A stretch of 64,000 nucleotides of DNA from Euphorbia lathyris (lineage: Eukaryota; Streptophyta; Magnoliopsida; Malpighiales; Euphorbiaceae). The position numbers and the translations under genes are program-made. Of the stretch, positions 24,401 through 35,426 are shown one piece after another. Below the pieces are notes generated by a model, which was given only the letters and a program-made list of their open reading frames with translations, ran no database searches and was not told the DNA's origin. The stretch covers positions 42,988,501 to 43,052,500 of the forward strand of contig NC_088919.1 of the NCBI RefSeq assembly GCF_963576675.1, read 5' to 3'. Positions within the stretch are counted from its first letter, which is position 1; each line of letters begins with the position of its first letter.

Positions 24401-26292
24401 TATTTTTGTCTCTAAAGCATTCATTGACATACGGTAGTCTTGTATTGCATGCAGACAGGAAGAGGACAGGGTATTACAACAAGTGAAGCAAAAAAGAAAA
24501 GATCAGATGATAATCCAGATACCATACTCCTAAAAAAACCAAAACATGACACCTCCACAGCTTCATCTGTCAAGGTATAAAAGAAAAAACATATATAAAC
24601 GTCGTTGTCGTGTCAGAAATTAATCAGTTCGAGCCTTGTCACAATGATTAATATAAGATTTATAATTGGACCTTAACTATCAGTTTGAACTGGTGGTTAA
24701 AACGATTCCATGACATGGTGTCAGAGCCTCTAGGACCAAACCGTTTAGGGTTGGAGTCCTGACAACCTCATTAATTCGTGGAATTAAAAAGGCATGACGA
24801 GATGGGCCTGTATTGTTCATGCTGCAAGCCCAATGAGTCTTTACGTGTGGGAGTGTGTTATAGATTAATATAAGATATATGATTGAGTCTTAACTATTGG
24901 TTAAACTGTTGGTTAAAACGGTTTCATGACATTATTGTGTGACTGAAATGTCACGTTCGAGAACAGCCTCTCGCCAAAACATTAGGCCGAGGAAAGCTTA
25001 CCCCAATACACCCCTGTTGTAGGATACCTCTCCTGACTCTCGCTTAGAGAGAAAGCTTAGTGCACTGATAGGATATCTCTCCGGACCCTCGCTTAAAGGG
25101 AAGGTTTAGTGCACTGTGTTGCCCTTTAATCGGTTCGAGATTGTTCAGACACGGACTAATTAACTTGATTTAATTGTATAGATGCAGGCACCAAAAGTCA
25201 AGCTTGGGGACAGAATCACAGCCCTTCAACAAATTGTGTCGCCATTTGGAAAGGTAAACTCAGTGGCCACTATGTATGGCTCTTTTCTTCTCTAAATAAA
25301 TACAGAAAGAAAAAAAAGCTAATATGGTCCTTTTTTAATTAGTTTCTTTTGTTTAAGTACCTTAACTTTTCTCCTTTTCATTTTCATGATGGTTATCTTC
25401 CTTTTTTTTCTGTTAAAATTTCAGACTGATACAGCATCTGTGCTATTGGAAGCAATTCAGTACATAAAGTTCTTGCAAGAACAAGTGCAGGTATTATTAT
25501 ATATATATATATATGATTAGATAAAATAAAACAACCGAAAGAAAATTCAACACACACGTTTGAAGAAGATATATAGATAATGATTGTGATGACTTTTCTA
25601 AAAAATAATTAAAAAATTTATCATCATATGTGGGTTCTCCTGTATGCTAATTAAATATTAATGGAAGAAAAGAGGAGTGGTAGTTGTTAATACAGTATTG
25701 CAAAAAGAACTAGAATACAAAAAATAAATAAAGGAAGAAGATCAAAAGAAGTGATATATAATATCCTTAATTCATTAATTAATTAATTAATTATCATGCT
25801 TTAGAATATATATCATTATAGTATTTCAAAGTTAAAATGAACTAATTTTTGTTATGATGGTGATTATGTGCAGCTGTTGAGTAATCCATACATGAAGAAC
25901 AATGCTCACAAGGTAATTAAATATGAACATATAATTAGTGAGATGATCAAGTCCCGTTTATTTCGGCTGTTCCTGTTTGCTGTTGCTGTTAACTGTTTGC
26001 TGATAGATAGTAGATATTAATTGTTTTTTCTCTAAAAAAGCAGCTGTTTCGTAATTTTACCAAACACTTTTTATCTTTTGTTTAGTATTTTGTTTAGTAT
26101 TGAATTTTGTTGGTGGAATTGCAGGATCCATGGGGAGTGGGATTGGAAAAGAAAGAGAAAGGAGAGATAAAAGTTGATTTGAAGAGCAGAGGTCTATGTT
26201 TAGTTCCTATTTCATGCACACCTCAAGTTTACCATGAGAACACAGGATCAGATTATTGGACACCAACATATAGAGGATGTTTGTATAGATGA
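21499..26292 (+). CDS. bHLH transcription factor, bHLH68/112/123 group
   Basis: Seven exons join in frame: 21499-21848, 22183-22975, 24455-24574, 25182-25253, 25425-25490, 25874-25912 and 26125-26292, giving 535 residues. All introns are GT-AG; exon 4 could alternatively start at 25188, dropping two residues. Residues 427-466 form the helix-loop-helix ([18 protein letters not shown] then [20 protein letters not shown]). The basic region lacks the His-Glu-Arg E-box-reading residues, as in this atypical plant bHLH group. Other family marks are WWDLHY near the start, LWSHILLGVG at the exon 1/2 join, [22 protein letters not shown] before the domain, and the C-terminal [18 protein letters not shown]...DYWTP. 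A histidine run lies near residue 190. Members are nuclear regulators of stress and development; the exact orthologue is uncertain. Introns 2 and 3 carry TRIM and SINE insertions. Confidence 0.93.
23205..23325 (+). mobile_element. Au-like SINE fragment in bHLH intron 2
   Basis: The sequence from GGCCTCTTGCC to CACCGGGCCGCCC, including 'ttgtggtggga' and 'ggaccctc' blocks, matches the 3' body of the plant Au SINE family and the better copy at 33607-33748. The tRNA-like head is not clear. Confidence 0.6.
23868..24094 (-). mobile_element. TRIM element in bHLH intron 2, reverse orientation
   Basis: Two ~78-bp direct repeats (about 23868-23948 and 24018-24094) end, as written on the + strand, in ATATTAATCTCTGACA and ATATCAATCTCTGACA. 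Between them is a ~70-bp interior. On the - strand TGATATCAGAGC (24017-24006) adjoins the 5' repeat and matches an initiator-Met primer site; a G/T-rich tract adjoins the other. Tiny LTRs, primer site and no coding capacity define a TRIM (terminal-repeat retrotransposon in miniature). The left boundary is approximate and no target duplication was confirmed. Confidence 0.65.
24637..24931 (+). mobile_element. TRIM element in bHLH intron 3
   Basis: Direct terminal repeats of ~78 bp (24637-24715 and 24854-24931) share GATTAATATAAGATTTATA-like starts and GGTTAAAACG...CATGACA ends. The primer site TGGTGTCAGAGC (24716-24727) follows the first repeat, and the purine-rich TGTGGGAG precedes the second. 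The interior is about 138 bp and non-coding. It belongs to the same family as the reverse-oriented copy at 23868-24094. Confidence 0.75.
24936..25130 (+). mobile_element. Au-like SINE with internal duplication, bHLH intron 3
   Basis: A B-box-like TCACGTTCGAGAA is followed by CAGCCTCTCGCC and an Au-type body ending GCCCTTTAAT. The 3' part, from about 'ggatacctctcc' to 'tttagtgcactg', is duplicated in tandem (about 25022-25119). It lies just downstream of the TRIM. Confidence 0.6.
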
Positions 26293-27258
26293 AATCTTTA
26301 TTTTTACATAATTGATAATAAGTTGGTGATGAGTTTTGTGGTTCTAGTCTAGCAATCAATGTGTAATCCACTTCATTGACTACAATTGTTATATATATAT
26401 ATGTTAGTATCATTCTCTAATTATAGTAGACATTTGTTAGAATGTTTAGAGGTTTAAATGATTAATATGTGATATTGTAGGAAGAAACTTATGGGTTGTG
26501 TCGTAGCCAGTATCACTGTTTTGAAAGCAATTTCAGCAGACCGATTTGTAATTTGAAATCTGATCGCTCCTTAAGATTAATACAATTATCTTTCAACTTG
26601 TGCATTCAAAGTCGAAAATAATGGAACAAAAAAATTGAGATGCCGGGAGATTTAAATTTTGCAAAAAGCTTTTGTCAATTCAATGTGTGGAAAAGAACGT
26701 GAAAAGAAATTATAATAGTCGAGAAAAATCAAGAAGTTAACGTAAGATATTTTCTTACTATTTCAAAAAATAAAAAAAATTGTTGAAAAAAATCAAGTAA
26801 AAAAATTTATCAAAAAAAAAATAATAAATTGACCCACGCCCTGCCAAGAACCGTGGACGGTGTGAGCATATAGTATATTTACCAAATCTATCTTACACGA
26901 TTTCAAGACAAATAAAGCCCAACATAATATAAACCATTACAAAGTTTCTCAACACTTTTCTGTCTGAGATAGAAAAAGCTACAAACGACATTTGTCTTAC
27001 ACAAGACATTTTATCCACAATCCCCGCAAAATGGCTTTGTAGCAAAAACCGAGGGAAAAGAAAACATAATATTTATAGGCAAAAAAAAAAAAAAGACTTT
27101 GAAAAACTTAAGTATCAATAACTTTCTATTGACTGACACGTAGTGAAGTGAGATAACAACTTATAGTTTTTTAAAGTGAAGTACTTTTGAATTTCAATAC
27201 TTAAATCGGAATCCCACATCACACTTTAAAACCTTTGAAAACTTTCTTGTTCCGCGAC
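26293..27258. other. 3' flank of the bHLH gene, no gene recognised
   Basis: Probable 3' untranslated region and AT-rich spacer. No open frame with recognisable content. The last nine bases border the Pack-MULE target duplication at 27259-27267. Confidence 0.4.
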
Positions 27259-27267
27259 AAAGTATGG

Positions 27268-28662
27268 AGGTAAATTACATACGTGATGTACAATCTTTAC
27301 CCTAAATCACACTTTGGTGTACAATCAAAATTTTGTCACACTAAACCGCACGAACTTCAGATGACCTCCCACTAAAGTGTACAGCCGGTTTTTATGACCG
27401 GTCAACGCTGGTCAAAGTTGCCACATCATCATTTTTCATTATAACATTAAAAAAATGGAACCCACTCTTTATAGAATTACTAAAATAGCATTATCTTTTA
27501 TAAAAATTACTAAATTATCTTCAACTTCTTCCTTCAACTCTTCTCTCCCTACCATTTCTCTCTCACTCCTCTCTCTCTCTCTCTCCCACGTATGCCCAGT
27601 CTTCCAGAATAATTGTCACATCACCCAAAAGCTTGCTCAATTCTTCATCGTTCCTCATAGCTAGTTGAATATGGTGAGGTACAATTCGAGTCTTCTTGTT
27701 GTCTCGTGCTGCGTTTCCTGCTAATTCAAGGACCTGAAACAATATGATAAATATGTTCTATAAGAAAGCAGGAGAACCAATTTCAGAATAACAAAGCATC
27801 TAGCTTTTTTTCACAATTTATGAATTAAAGTAAAAGAGGACCAAACGTGATATTCATTTCAAGATCCAATTTTTACATTTCAAAACCGAAAAACAATATC
27901 TGATAAGAAAAAACAACAATTCAATTCGAGATCCCAATTTTTAGATACATAGAGATGTATTTAATTATTTAACAAAAATGAATCTAACAAGCATCTGGCG
28001 AAAGAAGAAAAAACCAAAAAATCTCATCCAAATCCAAAAGTGCAAGATAACCATAATAGTTCGAATTTACACTTTAATATGAAATCGCGACAATTGAAAG
28101 AATTACCATCTATAAAATTCCGAATATCGAACGATCGTTAATATAAATCTGTTATAGTTAAAAAAGAAAGGATACCTCAGCTGCAACTCGAGAACGGTGG
28201 CAAGATAAACAGGAGCGCCGGCACCAACACACTCAACATACTTTTCGGCCTTCAAGAACCTAGCTATACGACCAACGGGGAACTGCAAACCGGCCTTGCT
28301 ATTCCTGGATGTAGCCTTCTTGGAAGACTGGGCATATGCGGTATAGAGAGAGAGAGAGGAGCCAGAGAGAAATGGTAGAGAGAGGAGTTAAAGAAAGAAG
28401 ATGAGGGTAATTTAGTAATTTGTACAAGAGATAATGTTATTTTAGTAATTTTATAAAGAGTGGGTCGCACTTTTTTTTTTAATGTTATAATAAAAAATGA
28501 TGATGTGTCAACTTTGACCAGCGTTGACCGGTCATAAAAACCGGCTGTACACTTTAGTGGGAGGTCACCTGAAGTTCGTACGGTTTAGTGTGACAAAATT
28601 TTAATTGTACACCAAAGTGTAATTTAGGGTAAAGGTTGTACACCACGTATGTAATTTACCCC
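27268..28662. mobile_element. Pack-MULE carrying a histone H2A gene fragment
   Basis: Terminal inverted repeats of about 340 bp (27268-27605 and 28321-28662) begin (G/A)GGTAAATTACATACGTG. The 9-bp target duplication AAAGTATGG lies at 27259-27267 and 28663-28671, typical of Mutator-like elements. The interior is not transposase but host gene sequence, histone H2A with an intron, on the - strand. The inverted repeats remain alike enough to align along their whole length by eye, so the insertion is not very old. Confidence 0.88.
27600..28330 (-). pseudogene. Captured histone H2A fragment with its intron
   Basis: Exon 1 (about 28330-28176) encodes the H2A N-terminal region, with [16 protein letters not shown] and [13 protein letters not shown] readable. 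Exon 2 (27733-27600) encodes [32 protein letters not shown] and then breaks off in the inverted repeat. The GT...AG intron (28175-27734) sits where plant H2A genes often have one, so capture was from genomic DNA rather than cDNA. Near the end of exon 1, about four bases are missing compared with a normal H2A, giving a frameshift. The true N terminus and C-terminal tail are absent. It therefore cannot encode a histone; whether it is H2A or H2A.X cannot be told. Confidence 0.85.
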
Positions 28663-28859
28663 AAAGTATGGTGTTTTTAATGGCATGCTCACATCTTAAC
28701 TCTTATAAGTGCTCTAAAAACAGTTCAAGTATTTTATAGAAGGTGATTCATATTCACACTTAAATAGGTGATTTCAATATGAAACCATTAAAAGTTTCTA
28801 ATAACTCAACATCCAAAGTTATCCATTAAATTCACTGTAAATGACATCACAAGACTAGG

Positions 28860-29600
28860 TTATGGATCGATCACACACTATCATATGTCAGGAACTAGAA
28901 AAATATAGTGCTTAAATATGATGATATAGTTTCATCTGACCATAAGCGGAATCTATCAGACCTAACTTTAGCCTCATTTCCCTCAACATTTTAATAATAA
29001 ATCTTCTTGGTATTCTTCAGTGAAAGGATCTACTAAATTTCTCTCGGATCTCACATATTCTAATGAAATTATTTTGTTTGTCAAGAGTTGTTTTAACACA
29101 CTATTTCTAATGTGAATTAATATGTCTTTTTTTTCATTATAAACACTATTTTTGGAAACTGCCTATGAATTACACTGCAGTAGGATAGATGCAAAAGACC
29201 TTCCATACTATGGAATGTCGAATAACAAACTTATCAACCATTTCATATATATGACTAGCTAATTCTAGAACTATAAACTTAGATTTTTTGGTTGAGCGAT
29301 ATAATACACGTTTGTTTTGACGACTTCCAAGAGACGGCACCACTACCTGAAATAAAAATATAACCATTGGTGGAGGCCTCAACCCATCATTATCAGACAC
29401 TGTTTGCGTCATTATATCCTTCTAAAATAGTAAGAAATTTACTAAAATGCAAACTCAAATATCCATGATAAATTTCAAGTATTTAAATAAATCGTGACGT
29501 ACATTCTCATGTTCACTATTTAGATTGCGAATATATTTGCTCAATCTACTAGCGGCATAACTTATGTCAGATCTAATATGATTCATTTAAAAAATTAGAC
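28860..29600 (-). pseudogene. Copia reverse transcriptase/RNase H relic
   Basis: The - strand reads, in broken frames, IRSDISYAASRLSKYIRN (about 29585-29530), SDNDG near 29395, then STKKSKFIVLELAS (about 29300-29255), and LKQLLTNKIISLEYVRSERNL (about 29110-29035). These are the closing RT and RNase H motifs of a copia element. Stops and gaps abound; no LTR or other domains remain nearby. Confidence 0.7.
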
Positions 29601-29810
29601 TACCACATATTCTTCTTGTAAAACATTGTTTCCTCCTTTATTACTTTTAAGAAATAAAAAATTAAAATTTATCCATAAAAAAAATTAAAATTTATAAAAT
29701 AAAAAAGTATATTAGTATGGGCTGGCATGGGATTGTGGGTTTAATCCACCCGACCCGAACCTGAGACATATTTAATATGGGCTAAGTTGAGTTTGGGTAA
29801 GAAGTTTTTT

Positions 29811-30100
29811 GGGTCAAATACATGAATATCATAATTAAGTACAAAATTACAACTAAGTCATATCACCAAATTTAATTCTTAATATGTCACTATTCTCTAC
29901 ATATTCTGATTTTACACAATAATTTAAAAATTCTAGACTCCAATTCATAAATCATAAATCCTAAAAAATATATTCTAGACTTCTAATTTATAAATTCTAA
30001 TCCTTAAAATATATTAAAAGTACTGATTTTACTAATTTGACATAATCTAAGATTATGACTTGACATAGTTGTAAATAATTTTTAAAAGATGAATTTCTGT
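29811..30100 (-). repeat. Dispersed repeat, inverted partner of 44779-45060
   Basis: This AT-rich block reverse-complements to 44779-45060 with many substitutions; both include TATTTACAACTATGTCA and ATTCATGTATTTGA. Family unknown. With its partner it brackets the CHR19 gene. Confidence 0.65.
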
Positions 30101-30493
30101 GTAATTTTCCCAAGTTTTATTCATGTAGTCCAGCCCAAACGCGATCCGGCCCGATACATGAAAAAGTCCATACTTAAGTCCGGGCCTTACAAATGAATCA
30201 TGGCAGACTTTTGAATGGATCCATCGCCAAAGGTCATAACTCCCTCTCTCTCGCTCTCTCCCTCTCTTCCTCGACATTTCTTTCGTTAAATTTTCTGAAT
30301 CAAAGTGAAATGTGCAATTCGCGCTTCTTCTTCTTCTTCTTCTCTCAACTAATCAACTTTTGAATTCTCTTTCCTGCTTGACCTAGTTTGTTTGTCTCCA
30401 CTACCGGCAGTCTTCTACTTTTTCTCCGGTCTACCCTTCAGCGTCTATCATATCACAGAAAGGAAAATATCATTTCTTCTTCTTCTTTAGTTT

Positions 30494-30510
30494 ATGTGCA
30501 TGTAATGTAA
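30494..30510 (+). promoter_or_regulatory. Minimal upstream ORFs before CHR19 start
   Basis: ATGTGCATGTAATGTAA contains three upstream ATGs. The first encodes Met-Cys-Met then stops. The second and third are start-stop elements, ATG directly followed by TAA (30500-30505 and 30505-30510). The main ATG follows two bases later at 30513. AUG-UAA elements are known in plants to stall or reinitiate ribosomes, as in the boron-responsive NIP5;1 leader. A pyrimidine-rich CTTCTTCTTC tract at about 30325-30350 may mark the core promoter. A role here depends on these bases being in the mRNA. Confidence 0.5.
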
Positions 30511-30512
30511 GA

Positions 30513-33500
30513 ATGAAGCGAGCGTTCGAAGAAATCTCCGACGACGAGTGGGCTAATCACTCCTTCAAGCCCTCGCGCGTTCTTAAATTGGCGCCTACTC
30601 GTAAGCTGAAACAAAAAACAGCCGCTTCTACTTCTACTCCTCGTCCTATTGAATCCTTCGCTTTTAAAAAGGAAGAGGATGCGCTTGATTGTGATAGCAG
30701 CAGCTCCGAAGATTGCGTCGAGATTACTCGACCTTTCAATTTGGAGGATGATGACGTAGAAGAGGAGGATTTTGAGGAGGTTGCGAGGCCGCCGGCTGTA
30801 AATCGTGGTCGTCGATTTATAGTTGATGATGATGATGAGGAAGAGGAGGAAGTAAAGGAAGAGGAGAGGATGGTGGTGGAAAGTGACAAGGAATTAGATG
30901 AGGTGTATGATTTAGACTCAAGCGATGAGGACCTGGAAGAGGAGGAATTGGAGTTCCAAGAGGAAGATGTTGTAGGAAATGCTTTGCATAAGTGCGCTAA
31001 GATTTCGGCGGAACTCAAAAGAGAGTTGTATGGCTCTGCAGGTACCTCTTGCGACCGGTATGCGGAGGTGGAAGCTTCTTCCGTGAGAATCGTCAAACAG
31101 GTACTTCTTTGCTGTTAGTGATTCTTCTAATGTTACATTTTGAGCTGAGATTATTTCTACTGGATTGCTAGTGAAAGATAGAACTGGAGTTTTGTGCTTT
31201 GGTTACCGAGTTTAATTGGTGTGCTTGAAAGTAATTATGCATCCTTTTGTGCTTTATAATCGCTAATGAATCATTTCTCCTCTCTTTGCCGAGTGAAGTG
31301 ATAAACCAGTAATTGTAGTATAAAATTTCTGTGCTAAAAAAGGGAAAAAAAATTGTTACTTTAATGAGCTTAACTTTGATCCATCAATATTTATGTTTTT
31401 ATTTTGTTCACTTTTCAATAGTTAGTCCTTAATAGATGAGGAAGGAGAATAACAAGAAAATTAAGCACTGAATTTGTGTAAACAAACCACAACTTGAAAA
31501 AGTTTAATTTTCGCGACCTATCTAATCTTCTTCTTCTTGACAATATTTATTGAGAAGAGTTCATTTTTTAGATGCTTAATTTTTTTGTATCCTAAGTTGT
31601 CAAATCGAGATTCGACTCCTGAATCGAAATCATCATTTTATGAATCGCGACTCGTGTTCAAATTCATAATATTATAAAAAATAAAATATTTACCATGTTA
31701 AACCTAAGATATTATCAAATATTAGTCTAGATTGAGTTTAGTAGTTTCTGTTGTTGAAGTTTTTGACGAACAACGATGAAGATAATTTGGTTTCGATCAA
31801 CTGTTGTTGCACCACGACAAAGTAAATACGTTTTCTAAATGGGATTGGATGGGACTTGCATATTGAAATTGTAAAATCATGTTAATATGTTTTGATTTGT
31901 TAATTGATTATAATAATCTTATTTCTTATTCTTTAAATTTCTTTTTGTTTTTTTTCCACTAATTTATCTCCTTCCTTAATTAGAGTTATAGTTTTCCTAA
32001 ATAACAATATGGAATCTGTGGTAATTTAGATTCGCCCTATAGATCCAGCTCGAAATAGAGCTGAATCGAATCGTGAATCGTAAGATTCTAATAACAGTTA
32101 AAACAATTGCCTAGACTGTATTGTAAGACCTAGTTTACTCAATTGTCCGGAGGGTCATTGTGCTGCTCTCTTTTCCATTCCTTAATGAAGCTGTTTCTTT
32201 TTACCTTGCCTGAAGCGTAAGAACAGTTGAATTGAGACCATAGTTGTTAGAATCGTACGAGTCACGAGTCGACTCGTACGATTCGATTCATGAAGAATTC
32301 GAGTCGTATCTATGGTACGACTCGGAAGCTTCATGAATCGGCCCGAGTCACCGAGTCGGTCAATTCAGGCCATCATTTAAAAAAAAAATAATTCAGTTTT
32401 TAACAACTCAAAAACGTACAGCAGAAGAAGATGACTATTCACTTTACAAAAAAAAAAAAAAAAACGTGCAAAAGTTATGAAACAAATAGTTTCGATTAGA
32501 TGACTCTTCCCTTTACAAATTCCAAAACCTTCCCTCTTCTTTTATATTTATTTGTTATTATCTTCTTCTTCTCTCTATTCTTTCTATTTTCTATGTTCGG
32601 TCTGTCTTACTTTCTTTTATAACTTGATATAATTTCTATTTAGATATTAAACATTTTTGGACTAATATTTAAAGTTAAATATGGTTATATTTATTTTTTT
32701 TATAGCATTTTGAATTTGATCAGAATCTTACGATTCGATTCACGAGTCCTATTTGCAAAATGAGATTTCGAGTCACGAGTCGAATCTCGATTTAACAACT
32801 ATGATTGAGACTTTGTCCAATGATTGGGACGAAGTAGTCTTTCTCTGTTTTGGTTTGGTAATTACTGCAGGCATGAGAGAGAAGCTAAGTTAGGTTTCCA
32901 ATATTTTATTCCGTTCTTTCATTTAAGATTGAATTAATTAGCTCAATTTGGCTATACCAACTTTATGGAATTAGATATATCAATAGCTGAAAAGTTACCT
33001 ATCTTAGGTGCTTTATGTTGATTAGGTAGTGAAGGTTTCACTTCAAATAAGCTGATTGACTGAATTAGGCTGAGTTGAAGTGCATCTACTCCGTTGCATG
33101 CCTACACATTCATGACTGTGTAAGTGGGCATACAGATGTATTCACAATCACATTCGTGGCTGTAACGTTCCCTGTGATGTGATTCACTTTTGTAAATAAG
33201 TATGTGATTCATAACTATGATTTTCTTGCTTATGATTATCCAATAATATATGAGATTTTCCTTTTTTATTGGTCAATTACTCTAGTTTGAATTGAAATCC
33301 CTTTGTATTTTTGCAGAGTGATATTGCCGCAGCATGTGCAGTGGCAGATTCAGATTTCCAGCCTCTTCTCAAGCCATATCAACTAGTTGGTGTGAACTTT
33401 CTTCTTCTGCTCTACCGAAAGGGCATTGGAGGAGGTAGTTCTCCTATTTCTTTATCGTTCTGTTGCGTTTGATATCTGCCTTTGAGCCCTTCTTTAAACG

Positions 33501-35389
33501 GTATATTATTTAAGATGGTTATGAAATATATTGACCAATTAACTATTCCCTTGAAGGAGTCTATAGCATTCTCGATTTTTTTTTTTTTTCCATATTAGGT
33601 TGTAAAACGTTTTTACCGTTGCGCCAAGGCTCGCCCTCTTGCCAATTAAATTGGCAAGGGAAGGCTTGCCCCCAATACACCCTTGTGGTGGGACCCCTCC
33701 CCGGACCCTCGCTCAGCGGGGACGCGTAATGCGACCGGGCCGCCCTTTATTAGGTTGTAAAGATCTCGGGGCAGGTACAATTATGATTTTTTTGAGTAGA
33801 TAAAAAAGAGGTTCTGCGCTGTATTAGCCTAAGGTGGTGTTTGTTTAGGTGATGGATCAAACATGAGGAAAGAGTCTATGGAAAAATATGACACATATAA
33901 CTTGGATATGGAGACTAAGGTTGGGTCTGATAATTTATGTAAAAGAACACCATACTTCACATAAGTAGAGTGTTTGTTGCTGGTTCCCTAACCATGCAGC
34001 ATTTAGCATTGTATTACCATTGGAAACACTCTCAAGGGAATTAGTTCTGCTCAAATAAGTATAACAGTTTTAGGTTTGTTGAGACATGTGATTTCAATTT
34101 TGTCATGTAATATGGACATATCACGTCAACTGTTCGATATGTTCCTCTTTGGCTGAAGTATACAGGGAGCCTCTTGTTCCTCTTTGTAGATGATATTGTG
34201 TTGGTTGATGAGACGAAAGAAGGAGTGGAGAGGAAGTTGGAACTATGGAGACAAACTCTAGAATCTAGAGGCTTTAAGTTGAGCCGAAGTAAGACAAAAT
34301 ATTTGGAGTGTAAGTTTAACGGCCATAGGAGTAGGGAGGCAGAGACAATCACCCTAGATGGGAGAGTTGTTCAAGCCTCGGATTGCTTCCGGTATTTAGG
34401 ATCTATTATCCAAACGGATGGAGAAGTAGATGGAGATGTTGCTCATAGGATTAAATCTAGTTGGTCAAAGTGGAAGAGTGCTACGGGTTTCCTTTGTGAC
34501 CCCGGCATGCCTAATAGATTGAAGGGAATATTCTACCGCACGACAATCAGACCAGCATTGTTATATGGTACGGAGTGTTGGGCAGTGCAACACTGTCACA
34601 TCCATAAGATGTCGGTGGCGGAGATGCGTATGTTGAGATGGATGTGTGGTCATACGAGAAAGGATCAGGTGAGTAATGAAATAATTAGGACAAAAGTAGG
34701 GGTTACATCTATTGAGAATAAAATGAGAGAAAACCGACTAAGGTGGTTTGGCCATGTGAGACGTAGAGCGCTTGATGCGCCAGTTAGGAGTACCGAAGAG
34801 TGGCAAAGGGATGTAGTGGTGAGGGGTAGGGGAAGACCTAAGCAAACTTGGAGGAGAGTGATTGAGAGTGATATGAGTTTACTGGGAATTGAGGAAAATA
34901 TGGTAGTGGATAGGACGGAGTGGAGGGAGCGAATTTGTGTCGCTGACACGACTTGATTTCACGGTTTTATATAATGGTTCATGTTAGCCGACCCTGAATC
35001 ATTTCGGGACTGAGGCTTTGTTGTTGTTGTTGAATCGGTTGTAATCCTTGAAGGAGTCATTATAAATCTCTAACATCACCTTGTCATTCTAGGACTGATT
35101 CACTTGTCCTTAGTGTTAAAGGAAGGTGTTGACCTTTTCTTTCTTGAGATAGTGATAATTAGGAGATCAACAAGCTGTCTCTTTTCCTTCTTATATTATT
35201 ATTTTGTGTATTTGAATAAAGAGAACACTAAATTTTCTCCTTTAACAACCCCCCCTACCAGCTCATTTGTTCCTTGAGTTGAAGATAAAGTTTGAACACT
35301 ACTAAAAAAACAAGTTATCTTATATTATGTAAACCGGAATCCTGTTTGCTGAATCCTTTCAGCCCACATTGATATAATTAATTTCACTC

Positions 35390-35426
<37 letters not shown>

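Noticed and set aside
28103..28288. Functional histone H2A gene
   Set aside because: It lacks its N terminus and C-terminal tail, has a frameshift near the end of exon 1, and sits inside a Mutator-like element.
30557..31096. Serine-rich 179-codon open frame opposite CHR19 exon 1
   Set aside because: It mirrors the acidic, GAG/GAA-rich exon 1 of CHR19; antisense of acidic codons gives poly-Ser. No independent support.
34665..34949. 94-codon open frame on the - strand
   Set aside because: Antisense shadow of the RTE reverse transcriptase.
35295..35310. CACTACTAAAAAAACA as a CACTA terminus
   Set aside because: No matching inverted end or subterminal repeats were found nearby; likely chance.
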